Below, in pieces: positions 33,591-45,940 of a stretch of 64,000 nucleotides of DNA. The notes under the pieces were generated by a model. That model was not told the origin of the DNA, did not search any database, and saw only the letters and a list, made by a program, of their open reading frames with translations. The position numbers and the translations under genes were made by a program. Source of the DNA: Stictocephala bisonia (Eukaryota; Arthropoda; Insecta; Hemiptera; Membracidae). The stretch is taken from positions 906,501 to 970,500 of the forward strand of contig JAQJVL010000287.1 in NCBI GenBank assembly GCA_035578905.1. The letters run 5' to 3'. Every line of letters starts with the position of its first letter. The stretch's first letter is position 1.

Positions 33591-35294
33591 ATTTTTTAAT
33601 GTTACATTTTATTTGAGATTTTTTTGGATTGACTGTCAATAAATGATAAATAAAACAGTTAACAATGACGTAAACAAATTAGTTTTCGTTGTAAATTTAG
33701 CTTATTATTTATTTATTGACACTATACCGTTGGAGTAATTGACCACAATTACCAACTATGTGTAGAGTTATTGTGATTAGTTTTCTTTTTTTAATAAACT
33801 TAGAATAAAACATTACCGTACTTTTTTATAATGTATAAATAAAAATTTATCGTAAGTAGTTTTCGATAATGAATATTTGAATACTTAATGAAACTATTTT
33901 AAATATCAAAGTACGACTTGAAGGACCCAAACAACCATTATATTTACGGGAAACATACGTCTACATGTGCTAAGTTTTCCCATAACTGTTGGAAACTTTT
34001 GCTTGCGATGGTTTTTATTCGCTTATGTTATTATACCCAAGATAATAACAAGTTCATACATAAATGACTTGTTATGTACGTTTCCTGAGCTTTGGTATAC
34101 TCATCAAAATAACTTTATAACAAATGTTTAAACATTATAATTATTATTAAATGCAGCATAATAGCATAACAGTGTAAGTTATTTAGGAAGCCAATACTTG
34201 AAATAACAACGTTGGTTCTCGTTATGTCAACACATGGAACAAGTTGATCCTTGTATTAGTTTTTCCTAATGATTTACAAATTATTCACCAATTTTACGGA
34301 AGTGCCATTTTTGATCTGAAAAATTCAAATGTGTTTGAATTTTAATTCTTATGATGATTAGATCGAATTTAGGGGGGAAAATGTGATACCCCCTCAGAAA
34401 AAAATCTGAACCTATAGGTACCACTCTTAGTCGAAAATCTAAATAACAAAATACTCTACTTGGGTATAGTAGTTTAACATTACCCAATTTTGGGGTTTTT
34501 GAGCATATTTTTAATTTTGGGGCAGATCCTTTAAGCGTTGTCTCTTCCGAAATACAGTCATGTAGTGTGATTTGGGAGAGTTTGATACCCCTATAGTTCC
34601 TATGATTCCTATAGTTTGATACCGCAATGGAGGAGGCGGTTTATATTAATATTACCATTTTTTTTCAGATTTTTTGTTTTTATTTTGGGGGCATATGCCC
34701 CTTATTAATTGCCCTTTTCGAAATCAGATGGTATATTTGGATTCATGAGAAAAATAGCTGAAATACCCCACTTGAATATATAACATCAGTATTAAAAAAT
34801 TTCTGTTTTTGGGCCTCCGATACCCCAAATTTTTAAGTTTTTAGGCTGAAATTCATATATAAGGTGCACGTTTGTTTGACGTTTAGAACTGTGAAGGTTT
34901 GAAACTTTTACTCCAGATTTTCCTCAAGTTAGGCTAGAAATACTACTTTTTTGTGATTTTCCCATAAGAAATATATTGGCGCAGTTTGGGGATAAAAAAA
35001 GGCTGCCATTTCGGATTTATGAAGAATTTTTCAAAATCCCTTCTTATTTGACCAATATAGGACCAATCATCTTACAAACTGTCAGCCTCGGAGGTTTAGT
35101 GGTTTTTGAGAAACGGTAATGAGTGAGTCAGTGAGTGGTATTTAGCTTATATATGTATATAGATAAAGATTTTAGTTATATATATGTGTATATAGTGAAA
35201 TATTTTGGGGCCACTGGCTTCTTCTTCAGTCACTAAATAACTAAACAATAAATAACTAAAAAAACTAAATATAGATTTACAATTTTTCCTGCAG
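33591..35294. other. Intron holding one copy of a dispersed repeat
   Basis: At 34446-34620 the sequence (TAGTTTAACATTACCCAATT, then GTTGTCTCTTCC) matches the two flanks of the piggyBac element at 53290-53320 and 62352-62490 and represents the uninserted state. The repeat probably extends to about 35130, where it ends in a GAGTGAGTCAGTGAGTGG string followed by a TATATA-rich stretch. Exon D's acceptor follows (AATTTTTCCTGCAG). No gene. Confidence 0.65.
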
Positions 35295-35603
35295 GTGGGC
35301 TCATTGGCTGACATTTTGCTGAAGAAACCTCTATATAAAGACCAGATGGACACGCTGATACAGCAGTATGTGTTCCCAGAGTTCCAGAGCCCCCACGGTC
35401 ACATGCGAGCTCGTGCCTGTTGGGTCCTGCATTATTTCTCAGAAATCAAATTCAAACAAGAGCAAATTCTTGGAGAAGCTGTATGTCTTACATTAAATGC
35501 TCTGCTCACGGATGGAGACCTTCCAGTTAAAGTTGAAGCAGCAATAGCTCTTCAGATGTTGCTAACTAATCAGGAAAGGTCCCATAAATATGTTGAACCT
35601 CAG
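35295..35603 (+). CDS. IPO7: Importin-7/8 exon D
   Basis: A phase-0 exon of 103 codons, from VGSLADILLKKPLYKDQMD through RARACWVLHYFSEIKFKQ and PVKVEAAIALQMLLTNQE to HKYVEPQ, ending at donor CAG/GTAAAA. The ARACWVLHYF and VKVEAAIALQ segments are signature HEAT-repeat sequences of importin-7/8. It is the largest of the seven exons. Confidence 0.96.
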
Positions 35604-36688
35604 GTAAAATGCTTACTCTTCAGTTTATTACTTTAAGTGCATTTAGGAATAAACCAAGTTGTAAGAATTTTTAGTATTGAGTTTATTGCTATTACTTGTC
35701 GGCAGTTAAACAAATTAGCTGGTCAGTGTTAATTTTCACACAGTAGGATTTTTAATTTCTCTCAACCAAACTACTCACGGTTAACTTACCTAATCCTGTT
35801 TGATTTAGTAAAATGGTATCTATATCGTCCATATGAAATTTCTCTCTAGGTGACTAATCTTTTCACTCTCTAAGGTGGCTGTTTCCTAAACTGCCAAATC
35901 ACCGCTGGGAAGTCAACAGCCCTATAGTAGACATAAAATTTTACCGTTCAAGAATTAAAACATGATATTCTATTTTTAAATTGTACGATTTGTGTTGAAG
36001 ATGGAGCTGCATTGGTTTTTTTTTGTATAGAATTGTTAAAAATAACACAATTTTAAACAATTCTATGTGTGGTTTATGTAGGATAATAATGAGTTATAAT
36101 GAATAATGTATGAATATTAAAAGTCTAATCATCTAGTGGACCATAAGTTGATATTTTGAGTTATTTTGTTTAAAATTGTCTATAATGACATTTAAATAAA
36201 CATATATTTAACTGTAAAAAAATTATAAAAACACTCAATGTTTTACAAATACCTTATGGTCCACTGTAACAGTTTTTCACCTATCAAACAAACTTAGAGT
36301 GTTATGATATGCTCAATATTACAGGCTGAATCGTAGAAATAGAAACCCATGTTTTTAACGTTTTTCATAGAGAGCCAACGGTTGCATCAACCTGTGTTTA
36401 AAAGATTGTTGTCAGAATAAGAACAGGTATTTTTATGTATTTCTAGACTAACTGAAAGAAAATGTGCTTAATGATGAGGGACAAATTCTTCCATTGATTA
36501 TGAGGCATTGTCAACAGTTTCAGATTACATGGACTTTATTGACCCAAAAATTGCTCCTGACTCGACAAACGAAAAACGGAAAACCTCCAGTTACATTGAA
36601 GGATTTTGTACATATAAAATTGAAATGAAAATTGAACCTATGCACTCTTGACCTAAGAATAGTCCGGGACTTTAACCCTAGAAAGCAT
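35604..36688. other. Intron start, one small inverted repeat
   Basis: AGTGGACCATAAG (about 36136) and CTTATGGTCCACT (about 36253-36265) form a hairpin of roughly 130 bp overall, probably a tiny MITE. Nothing else is recognised. Confidence 0.6.
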
Positions 36689-37161
36689 AAGGGTGGGTTA
36701 AAAAATGTCCACACGTATACATATTGCGATAATAACTACTTATTTTTTTCTTCAAAATTCTAAAAACAATTGTAACTGTCACAAAATATGAACTCATTTT
36801 AAGTAGATATTTTTATTATTATACACCAAATATTATTTCTAATAATTTACTTTAAATACGGGGTGGACATTTTTTAGCCCCCTCTTTTGAGCCTTTCTGT
36901 TGCCTAATTTACTGTCTTAGATATAAATTGTATATATGTTTATAGCGTATTTTTTTGTTTCTTTCTTGTTCTTGTATGGACACTTTCTATGTTTTTATAC
37001 TATATTAGACATTGTGTGCATCAATGTCTATTCTATTTTCATTCAAAACTATCCAAGCTGGAGTGAGAAAAAACAAACCGAATGAGATGCAGCTTATCAA
37101 ACCTCATATTAAATATAGGGCTAAAAACATAAATTGACTCCAGAAAAATGTTTTGATGGCT

Positions 37162-37550
37162 TTAGAAAAAATACTTTGGGTAGAAGAATGGGAACCATAC
37201 TTGCTGGATAGGAATACGTTTTCTTCTTATTTCGGGTAGGAAGAATTCAATGATCATCTGCCTAAAACGTTCCGAGATTACAGTTACAGTGGTCCCGTTG
37301 TTGTCTTCAAAAAAGTATGAACCAATAACTACTGTACTGCTCACAGCACACTAAACTGTTATGTTGGGACTGTGTAATGGTCTCATGCATTAGTTTTGGA
37401 TTTTCATTGGCCAAATAACAACAGTTCTGCTGATTTACCATACCATTCAAATGAAAATTTGCTTCATCAGTCATAAACAAAATGATGTTGTTTTTTTGGT
37501 CAAGTATGGCCTCGATTTCTCGAGCAAAATTTAGCCGCTTTACATAATCT
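37162..37550 (-). pseudogene. Mariner-like transposase, catalytic half
   Basis: Minus-strand reading: RLNFAREIEAILDQKNN, then FMTDEANFHLNGMVNQQN with the first catalytic Asp, then SSTVVIGSYFFEDN. It follows the pattern of the abundant insect DDE_3 transposases related to SETMAR and Tc3. The second Asp block (WF-QQDGATAH type) is lost by a frameshift near 37180. The N-terminal half continues at 39850 beyond the LINE. Confidence 0.8.
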
Positions 37551-39848
37551 TAGAGGTTTGCTTTCCCTTCAGAGCTGGGACAGAGTGTACCAAGCTGCAG
37601 ATGCGGAGACAGCCTACTCCCATTTAATTTTCACTTTGATATCAGCTCTTGACATTGCTTGCCCTATGACTAAAACAAGGAACAAACCCAATAACCACAG
37701 GGAGCTGGAGATTCTTCATCCTGACATGAATTATCTAAGACGGCAGTTCTTTGAGGCAAGAAAGGTATATATTAAGTAATTGTGAAAAAGACAAGGCAGA
37801 AGCCAATACAATAAAGAAAATGTACAACGTGAAGTTAAAGGAACTAAGAAGGAAAACCAACGAAGCGCAAATCAGCCAAGCTAGTAACAAAAGCAAAGCC
37901 ATTTGGAAAACAATAAACAGGGAGAGATCTTCAAAAAATAAATCACATGACTCCACTTGGCAGATCAGAAAAAGAGACCATACAACGCACGACATTTGTA
38001 AAATAGCAAATATCTTCAATACATGTTTTGTCGGTATTGCTGAAGAGACTTTGAAACATAACTCTCAGACAAAAAGAATATCTCCTGTACCTCAAGAACT
38101 TAAGGCGGATTTCCTAATTCAGCTGAGGCCTACAAACTCTGAAGAAGTTCTTGAAGCAATTCGCTCTTTAAAACTGTCCTCTTCAGCTGGAATTGACGAA
38201 ATATCATCCAAAATTCTAAAATTCTGTCAGTTTGAACTATGCCATGCTATAGTCAACATTATAAATAAATCCCTGACACAAGGTACCTTTTCTTCAAAAA
38301 TGAAAACTGCTTCAAGTCTACCCGCTCCACAAACAAGGAAGTAGACATGAAGTAGAAAATTATAGGCCCATTTCCTTGGTTCCAACAGTCTCTAAAGTAA
38401 TTGAAAGGATTGTTTTATCCAGGCTCCTACACCATTTCATCACTAATAACCTACTTCCAGAGAGACAGCATGGTTTTCTTGCCAAAAAATCAACATTAAC
38501 TGCCTTGACTGATTTGATTGAATGTATGATTGACAACATTGATGCGGGGAACACGATCACTAGTACTTTTCTCGACTTAAGCAAGGCTTTTGATTGTCTT
38601 GATCATACTCTTATCCTAAAAAAAGAGATCTCTAGAAATTTGACACTTAGCCTTAAGGTGGTTTGAGAGTTACCTGAGTAGACGACAGCAAATTGTAGTA
38701 ATCAATCATTCCTTTAATGGACTCTCAGTGACTGGAACATCTTCCCCACTATTGACAACATGAGGTGTGCCTCAGGGCTCAGTTTTAGGTCCAGTGCTCT
38801 GTGCTATTCACCACAGATCTTCCACGATACGTGGAACCCTACGGCTACCCAATAATGTACGCTGATGACACAGTTCTCGTGTCCGCTACAAAACTACAGA
38901 GGAGCTCGAGATTAGTACTCAAATCTCAGTCAGCATGGCTCAACAATACTGCATGGAAAACGATCTTGTTTTTAATGAAAGTAAAACTAAGTAGCGCATG
39001 TTGGGAAGGCACAAGGGCGATGTCATTGCGGTTCCAAACCTGCAAATCGTGGAGTGGACAAAGCATCTTGGAATGACACTAGATGACCGACCTTCTTGGA
39101 ATATTTACATTGACAATCTGTGTAACCAGCTAAGCACGGTTTTTTTTTGCCTTAAAAGAGTGAAGACGATCAGTACATTTGAGGCAACTAGGATGACGTA
39201 TCATGCTTTATTTGAATCTCAAGTAAGATATGGGATAATCCTCTGGGGAGGCTCCTCTTGTGAGAACCTCCAACGGATTATGGTCTTCCAAAAGAAGGCT
39301 GTAAGAATTACGGCCAACCTACAGACTAGAGACAGTTGTCGTGAAGCATTTAAAACCCTCAACATATTGACAGTTGCATCTCTTTACATTCTTGAAGTAA
39401 TCTTGCATGCCGCTAAGCTTGACCTACCACAAAACAAAAGACATTCACAGACGACAAACCCGACATTATAATGACTTCAGCATACCAACACACAAAACAG
39501 CCCTATTTGAAAAAAAGCCATCTTACTCTGGGGCGAGACTGTTTAATGCACTTCCAGAAGACCTGAAGACTGAAGATGCTAAAAAACTGAAAACTTCACT
39601 ACGAAGCTGGCTAATGGCAAGATCCATCTACACCATTGACGAGTACCTAAAGTGTACAAGGGGACAAGCCAACTATTGACAACTTTCAGTGATTTAAAAC
39701 TCTGTGCTTGTATACTGAACATTGTTATTCAGTTTTGTTATGATTTGTTCTATGACTATACTGTATTATCAATACTTCTATCTCTTATGTTTAACTGACA
39801 CCATTCTGTTCTTGATGAATATGAATAAAGTATTCTGTATTCTGTAAC
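37551..39848 (+). mobile_element. 5'-truncated jockey/CR1-like LINE
   Basis: A reverse-transcriptase-containing non-LTR element whose 3' end is ...TAAAGTATTCTGTATTCTGT, a short tandem tail. Its start lies within the mariner-like gene; the endonuclease domain is absent. It is oriented with the host gene. Target-site duplication is not clear. Confidence 0.85.
37558..39679 (+). pseudogene. LINE ORF2 reverse transcriptase remnant
   Basis: The reading passes through at least six frame segments. 37751-38344 gives the region before the RT fingers (LRPTNSEEVLEAIRSLKL, SSAGIDEISSKIL). 38376-38666 gives RT core motifs (VPTVSKVIERIVLSRL, ERQHGFLAKKSTLTAL, TFLDLSKAFDCLDH). A GVPQGSVLGP-type motif is near 38765 and YADDTVLVSAT near 38860. 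38998-39471 gives the C-terminal region (WTKHLGMTLDDRPSWN, YGIILWGG, QKKAVRITANLQTRDSC). The stops and frameshifts make it inactive. Confidence 0.88.
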
Positions 39849-39849
39849 T

Positions 39850-40080
39850 TCTTGGGTTCAAATGTTGCACCATGGAAATTTTGTAGGGGTGAAATCTTAG
39901 ATCACCATGCAAAATATGCCTTACTGAACAATTACTGAGATGCATTTTATCAGAATGTCTTTGAGCAGATCGACCCAAGTATGGCTTGCCGAACTCTTTC
40001 CACATTTTCTGGAGTACGCACTAAGAGAGGAGCCCATGGCGGTTTTTTATTCATCATGTTCCTCGTAAACAAAATGATTC
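39850..40080 (-). pseudogene. Mariner-like transposase, N-terminal half
   Basis: Minus-strand reading with NKKPPWAPLLVRTPENVERV, then SVRHILHGDLRFHPYKISMV and QHLNPR, i.e. the helix-turn-helix DNA-binding half typical of this insect family. It resumes as RLNFAREIE at 37550, showing that the LINE inserted inside the coding sequence. Confidence 0.78.
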
Positions 40081-40519
40081 AACCCAACGTAAAGTGGTAT
40101 TCCAAGTGGGTACACTGTCATGTCTTGCACAATTGAAATGGCAACAAACTCTAGCTGAACTGCAACGATAGACTCATTATTACACACAAAACTTTAGTAA
40201 GCAAACACAATATTGTATAGTCCACGGCTCTATGACGGTGACCAAACAAAATGGCAGGAGCTACCAAACACGTGTCGACATCAGTTGCCCCACTTCTACT
40301 ACCGAGTCAGAATATATTTTCTAAACACATCAGTCCTTTCTGCTCACCCTTATATGTAGCGATACATTATTCTTATATTTTACTTAGCAAAAACACTCAA
40401 GGTTAAATTTATTTCTTTCGTAATCACCAAGTAACATTGGTTTTAAAATGTGGACATTTTTTAACTCCCCCCTTGGGCTTATATGATATCAAAAATAGCT
40501 TGGTACATCTAGGGTTAAG

Positions 40520-41190
40520 TTATAAAGAAACGTTGAGTACTGAATACAAAGACACATGGAAGAGTGCCATGGACCAAGAAGTAAAGTCTCAGATTTATAA
40601 TGAGACTGGGATTGGTCAAATCCTCAGCAACAAGGAAACCACTAGATTGTAAATGGGTTTACAAATCCATGAAAGATGCCAAGGGTGAGACTGTACATCT
40701 TAGTCAAAATTAGTTGTGAAAGAATTTGTCCAAGGAAGGAGAATGGATTATGAAGAAACTTTTTTCACCCCGTGTCAATTATAGCTTGATAAGGTATTTA
40801 TTTACACGCCCTTGCTGCTGAATATGAACTAGACATAGATCAAATGGATTCTGTTTCTGATTTTCTTCAAGGAGATCTCGAATAGGAGTTATATTTGTGT
40901 CTTAGAAAGAGTATATATGGGCTTAAACAAGCTAGCAGAATATGAATTGAGAAACTATATTAATGTTTAAAAGGCCTGGGTTTAAAACTGATTCAAATGT
41001 TTATAAAATTGAAAAAATATGTATATTTTTGATTGCAGATTGGTTTGTTGATAGATAATTATTCTCCAATAACAGAATAGTAAAAGAACTGATGTAAGTT
41101 CAATTGACGAATACTTTTAAAATGAGTGATTTTGTGTGAGGCCAAGTCAGTTCTAGGTTTTCAACTGACTAGAAACCTGAAACGAGAAGA
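40520..41190 (+). pseudogene. Ty1/copia polymerase fragment
   Basis: Broken reading of an RVT_2-type domain: EYKDTWKSAMDQEV, then CKWVYKSMKDAKGETV, then VKEFVQGRRMDYEETFSP, with several stops and frameshifts. These are the usual copia blocks before the catalytic YVDD, which is not readable. No LTRs were recognised, so this is an internal relic. Confidence 0.75.
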
Positions 41191-41260
41191 AAATGGGAAG
41201 AGCCAATAAATGTATATATAAAATATACTTAAATGATTTAGAATGGATAAATGTCACCTA

Positions 41261-42215
41261 AAAAATGAGTACCGCTATGGGTATGCCAACCTCTTCATGG
41301 GATTTTCTTCAGAAGCAACCCGTCCAATCTCTACTGGCTCAGTTTCATTGATGATATTTTCATGATCTGGATTGACTTTAAAACCAACCTTAAAACCTTT
41401 CTTTTCATCCCTGAATTTCACCTGGCCATCCTCTTCTAACCACATTGTCTTCTTTGATGTTAAAATTAGATCAGAGGACAGTGTTCTTCAAACTAGTATT
41501 CACATCAAACCTACAAATAAACAACAGTACCTTCACTATACTGCTGTCACCCCAACAACACCAAACATATAATATCCTCTCCCAGAAGATTAAATAAATG
41601 CAATTAAAAACTTGTCTGTGCCTTCCAAAAGAGAGTTACCCTACCAACCTTTTTAAAAACAAAATTTTTTTATTGCCCAGTCCCAAAATCGACCTCAAAC
41701 CAGAAGTAGTTCCCAATGCTTATCCCTTGTCACCAATTACCAAAACCTTTAAAGCATCCCCTCATACCAAAGATCTCTTAGAAAAACCTCCAACTGTCAC
41801 TTCAGACAAAACAAAAACCTCTGCCAAATCCTGGTCCCTCCTAAGTGACCTGATCCTAACGCCCCGACTTGACCAGCAAAAACTCAGTTCTAATCCTTGC
41901 AACAAGAAATCTTGCAAAACCTGTCCATTTCATCTCCCAGTCACATCTTTTACCAGCTCCCACTACCTTCTTACCAACAATATATACCTTCTTACCTGGA
42001 AACCACACCTGTATTCAACCAATCTCATTTATCAACTCCAGTGCTAGCACTGCCCTGCCTAACATATCTGTCTTACCAGTGGAACGCTCCAAAAAAGGCT
42101 TGAATAGCCATAGACATGATTGCAAAGTCAAAAATCCTAAAATACTTATCTCTGCTCATGCCCTTCTCCATAACCAAAATTTTATTTTAACCAGTGTTAC
42201 ACTGCTGAAGTAAAC
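41261..42215 (+). pseudogene. Penelope-like element: RT end plus GIY-YIG domain
   Basis: The RT active-site motif is readable near 41338-41365 (LSFIDDIFMIW), then HIVFFDVKIRSEDSVL and KPTNKQQYLHYTA (41372-41572), which are characteristic of Penelope-like RT. The linker has CNKKSCKTCPFHLP (near 41900). The final block (42020-42213) reads QKRLNSHRHDC-like followed by HALLHNQNFILTSVTLLK, matching the C-terminal half of a GIY-YIG endonuclease. At least four frameshifts or stops are present. It is oriented with the host gene. Confidence 0.75.
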
Positions 42216-42832
42216 AGATCCCTTCCTTTCCATGCCAATAATTCCCAACTCAGAAAGATGGAATCAGCACACCTGTGGATAACCAAATCTCATGACCTGC
42301 CTAACTTGAATATCAGATAGATCACTCGCCAATTCCTTCCTACCCCTCCGCCATCAGCAAACTTCATATATACAAACTGGCAAAAACTGGAGTTGCTCTA
42401 TGGATGTACAACCCCCACCACAAAACACTCCCTCCACTGCCACCTACCCAGCAATAGTGGAAGCTAAGTCAGTCTCTTTCTACTCACCTGATAGAAAATA
42501 TGTGAAATTTATGTAATGTGAATGATCTTTTAGTGTTCTCCACTGCAAAGTGTCTTCTAATGCAAGTTTGTTGATACCCTATTCCTCCCAATATACTGAT
42601 TCCTGGCCTAGTGTCCTTTAACCCAACTATTAGCTATTGCTACAGCCTGTTCTTCAATAAATTTGTATTGTATTATAGTACATATTTCTAGAGCCTTTTT
42701 AAATAAAAAAGGATAGTTTGATCAGTGTGTTATGAGCTTAAGAATGTGATCCATCCCCAATGAATGAAAATGATTTATAATATAGTATTATTTACTAACT
42801 TTTCCTCCGGTAAATCTGTTTTTTGTCCATAG
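42216..42832. other. Probable Penelope-like 3' region, then intron
   Basis: The sequence to about 42680 is less AT-rich than the flanking intron and may be the 3' part of the same element. Then comes plain intron ending in TTTTTTGTCCATAG, the acceptor of exon E. No ORF. Confidence 0.5.
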
Positions 42833-42970
42833 ATAAAACCAATTACTTTGGAATTGCTGAAGATCATACGCGAGACTGAGAATGACGATCTGACGAATGT
42901 GATGCAACTGGTTGTGATGACTTTCACCAATCAGCTGAGGCCTATTGCTGTGGAAATATGCCAACACTTA
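42833..42970 (+). CDS. IPO7: Importin-7/8 exon E
   Basis: 46 codons in phase 0, IKPITLELLKIIRETENDD through FTNQLRPIAVEICQHL, ending at donor TTA/GTAAGA. The IIRETENDDLTNVMQ block is nearly invariant in animal importin-7/8. Confidence 0.96.
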
Positions 42971-44439
42971 GTAAGAAAAACATTATAACCAGTTAATCAA
43001 ATTTATTGGATCAGTAATAAATATTTAATCTGGTTTTCAGATTTGAACAAGTAGTAAGTAATATAGAGGCCAACTAAAAGATTATTTAAATTTATTAGTT
43101 AGATTTCCTACCTTAAATTATACCCCTTTGCCTTTATTTTTTGTATTTTTTGCCATTTTATGTAAAATGCAGATTTGTAAAATTGGCATTTTATGTAAAA
43201 CCTGTTAAAAATTTCAATTGGCATCAAAAAATAAAAATTTGAATGCACATTATCAGCCTATTAAATAAAAATATTAAAATAATTGACTAAATACCTCTGA
43301 CTAAAACTACAACTGTGGCAAATATAACGGACCTGTTACATGGCAAGCAAGTAGGTGCATTACATGACCCAGGTACCCACCCATCCAGTTGGTCCAATCT
43401 AAAGGTGTGTGTGACCTTGAGGAGAGGCTAATAGAAGCGGGACAGGGTGGAGGTATATTTCTAGAAACTTTATACTGATCAGCTGATAGAACACGGCGTC
43501 CGCTCAATGGTTGCCATCGATGTGGACACTATTAGAGAAGTCTGGGGTGTCCATGTTGAATGGTAGTTAAGGATCAGATGTTGCGTAGGGAAGAAAACTG
43601 AGTGTCAGACTTGTCAGTTAGCTGAAAATCAGACCAACACTACATGGTTCGGATTCTATGTAAAGCTGTAGGTCTCATAATTGCCCTGGCTATTGGGATA
43701 TTAATAAATAGTCCTTTCTGAGCTAAGTCAAACTCAGATAGTAACAATGACTACACTCATCACACTCATTCACCCCTCAAATTCGCTCATATCTCAATGA
43801 TTGGTGATGAATGATTGGAAATGAATAATAATGAATAAGAGAAATCAATTTCAATAGTTTCTGTTACAGATTGAACGTGAATTAATTAAATCTGTCCGAA
43901 AATGTCAGTCTTAGAATAGTTTTAGTTATTAACTTTTAAAGGATGGACCAGAAATAAATGCAACTGTTAATTTCAAATGTTTTAAAAGTTATGTAACGAA
44001 GTTTTTAAATGGTTCAATTACTGATTCTTTGAGATACTGATACTGTGTCACGTTTTGTATGAATAAATAGTGATGGTTTTTTGGAACAGCTTATTTGGAC
44101 ATGCTTTCTATATAAATAACGAGAATACTTTTCGCCGTAATCGCCATTGCCATGGCTGTAGAGTCGAAACTGGTGTTTGTGAATCACTAATCTGAATTCA
44201 TCGCGAGAACATCTCTGGTTACGAATACGATCTCATGATCATATTTTAAATACAGTTGCCGAAATAAAATACTTATCTCTATAATGTATTATAAAAATGG
44301 GATATTTGTCTTGATTATAGTGTTTTACCTTGGTTCTTAATTTTCAGGTTAAAACAAAACAATTTGTATTTTTATATTAATATTATGTTTCATGTATTAT
44401 CTTTTCACATGGTCTGACTTGAGGATGTTCTAACACAAA
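42971..44439. other. Intron, no gene
   Basis: The stretch 43300-43640 is richer in G and C and contains an apparent minus-strand 66-codon ORF without recognisable domain; it may be an unidentified repeat. Nothing else seen. Confidence 0.55.
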
Positions 44440-44830
44440 CCTCACCAGAATATTTAGAATTAAAATAGGGCAGTTAGAATGGTTGCCAAATTACATCACA
44501 GAGATTCATGTAGGCCATCGTTCAAACAGTTAAATCTGATGACGTCACCTTGTCTCTACATTTTAGAGGCAACAATATATTGTATGCTTAAAATTGCTCT
44601 TATAAGAGTTAGGGATGTCCACACTTATCAAACAAGAAGCTGGGACATAAACCAAACTGGACATTATAGGGCGGTAGTCTATGAACCACCCTCAAACACC
44701 TTGCCCTCACAGGTAGGTGTTTGTATAATTAACTGATTACCAGAATTTATTAAGTTATTAACACCCAAGGCGTTCAAGAACTTTCCTAATTATATTTTAA
44801 ATTTATACCGGAGGAATTCGAATTGGTGAA
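44440..44830 (+). pseudogene. LINE 3'-end fragment
   Basis: A frame-broken reading (MVAKLHHRDSCRPSFKQLNL, LYILEATIYCMLK, VHTYQTRSWD, then LPEFIKLLTPKAFKNF) corresponds to the extreme C-terminus of a jockey/CR1-like ORF2, the same region as 39300-39650 but a different family. It is heavily 5'-truncated. Confidence 0.75.
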
Positions 44831-45217
44831 GGGATAGAAATTTGGAGGGGATGAATTAGGAAACAGATTTTGAATCTGCCCTTTCAAAAGTATGTTTGAA
44901 AGGTCAGATTGCAATGGAATCTGTGGTACATTTTATTTTCATTTTGTGAATTGTGAAGAAAATGCAATAAAACATACTATGTTAAAAGTACATATGTTAC
45001 TACAGCTTAGGTTAACCTTAACAAATGGTGTAGGTACAGCTCGTTAACCTTAATGCTACTACATATGGTGTGTACAGAAACGTTTTGTGGTACTATATAA
45101 CTGTTTTTCATTCTATTACAACACTTATCTACTGGGTGTACAGTGTAGTAGGTTGTAATTTTAATATCGCAGTAAATTTAGTTTTGTAATCAAAGTAATT
45201 TAAAAGTTCATTTATAG
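44831..45217. other. Intron before exon F, nothing recognised
   Basis: AT-rich; ends AAGTTCATTTATAG, the acceptor of exon F. No gene or repeat identified. Confidence 0.6.
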
Positions 45218-45404
45218 GCCCAAACTTTTAGTCAAGTCCTGGAAACAGATGAGGGGTCTGATGAGAAGGCGATTACTGCTATGGGCTTGCTCAACACCAT
45301 AGAAACTCTCTTGTCAGTGATGGAAGAGCAGCCTGAGATCATGGGCCAGCTGCAACCCATTGTGTTGGGTGTCATAGGACATATCTTCACAAACAGTGTC
45401 ATGG
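45218..45404 (+). CDS. IPO7: Importin-7/8 exon F
   Basis: 62 codons, AQTFSQVLETDEGSDEKAI through MGLLNTIETLLSVMEEQPE to HIFTNSVM, plus the first base of a Glu codon. The donor is ATGG/GTGAGT. EGSDEKA and AMGLLNTIETLLSV match importin-7/8 closely. Confidence 0.96.
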
Positions 45405-45940
45405 GTGAGTTCATGTTAGATAAAAGTAATATATCTCAAGTTTTTTTTTTAACCTGTTTCATCAACTTTTTTTTAACTTTTTTTGTAATTTTCATCAACT
45501 GTTATTACAAATGAACCCTTTGAAAACCAACTTTCAGTCTAACGTAAGTTATGCAATAATTTATAATTTTTGTCTTTTAACATTTTCATCAAATGTTCAA
45601 GTAATTTCATCTGTAAATAAGTGAGGTAACAAATTGGTTTTATAATAATATGTTACTTGAAATTCTTATACTCAATCTGTTCATACAAACAGTTCAAATG
45701 AATTAGATACTGGACAGTTGGTTACAATGACATTTCGTTAGACTCTTGAGGCCAGATGCATGAGTGAGGTATGACACTAACCTCTCTATTACAATTCTGA
45801 CTCCCATCACACTATTTAGGTTTTAGGCTGGCAATATTACCTATAGATTTAACAATCATTTTGGCGAGTTGATTATTTTTGCATGAAATTGGCCCTGTTT
45901 AACCTTATTGTGACCAACTTCATATATATCGGAATATGTA
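45405..45940. other. Intron, nothing recognised
   Basis: T-rich sequence directly after the donor (45440-45500), then unremarkable intron. Confidence 0.6.

Larger units (their letters stand above)
36689..40474 (-). mobile_element. Mariner-like (IS630/Tc1) element split by a LINE
   Basis: Inverted ends containing GTTAAAAAATGTCCACA occur at 36696 and, complemented, at about 40447-40464, with G/C-rich outer bases. A further copy of the end (GGTGGACATTTTTTAGCCCC) at about 36861 suggests that a short 200-bp relative or a duplicated end lies at the left. The target duplication could not be settled. The element carried a minus-strand transposase gene now interrupted by the LINE at 37551-39848. Confidence 0.72.

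Noticed and set aside
41598..42213. Three overlapping + strand ORFs as independent genes
   Set aside because: Together they are frame-shifted pieces of the Penelope-like reading.
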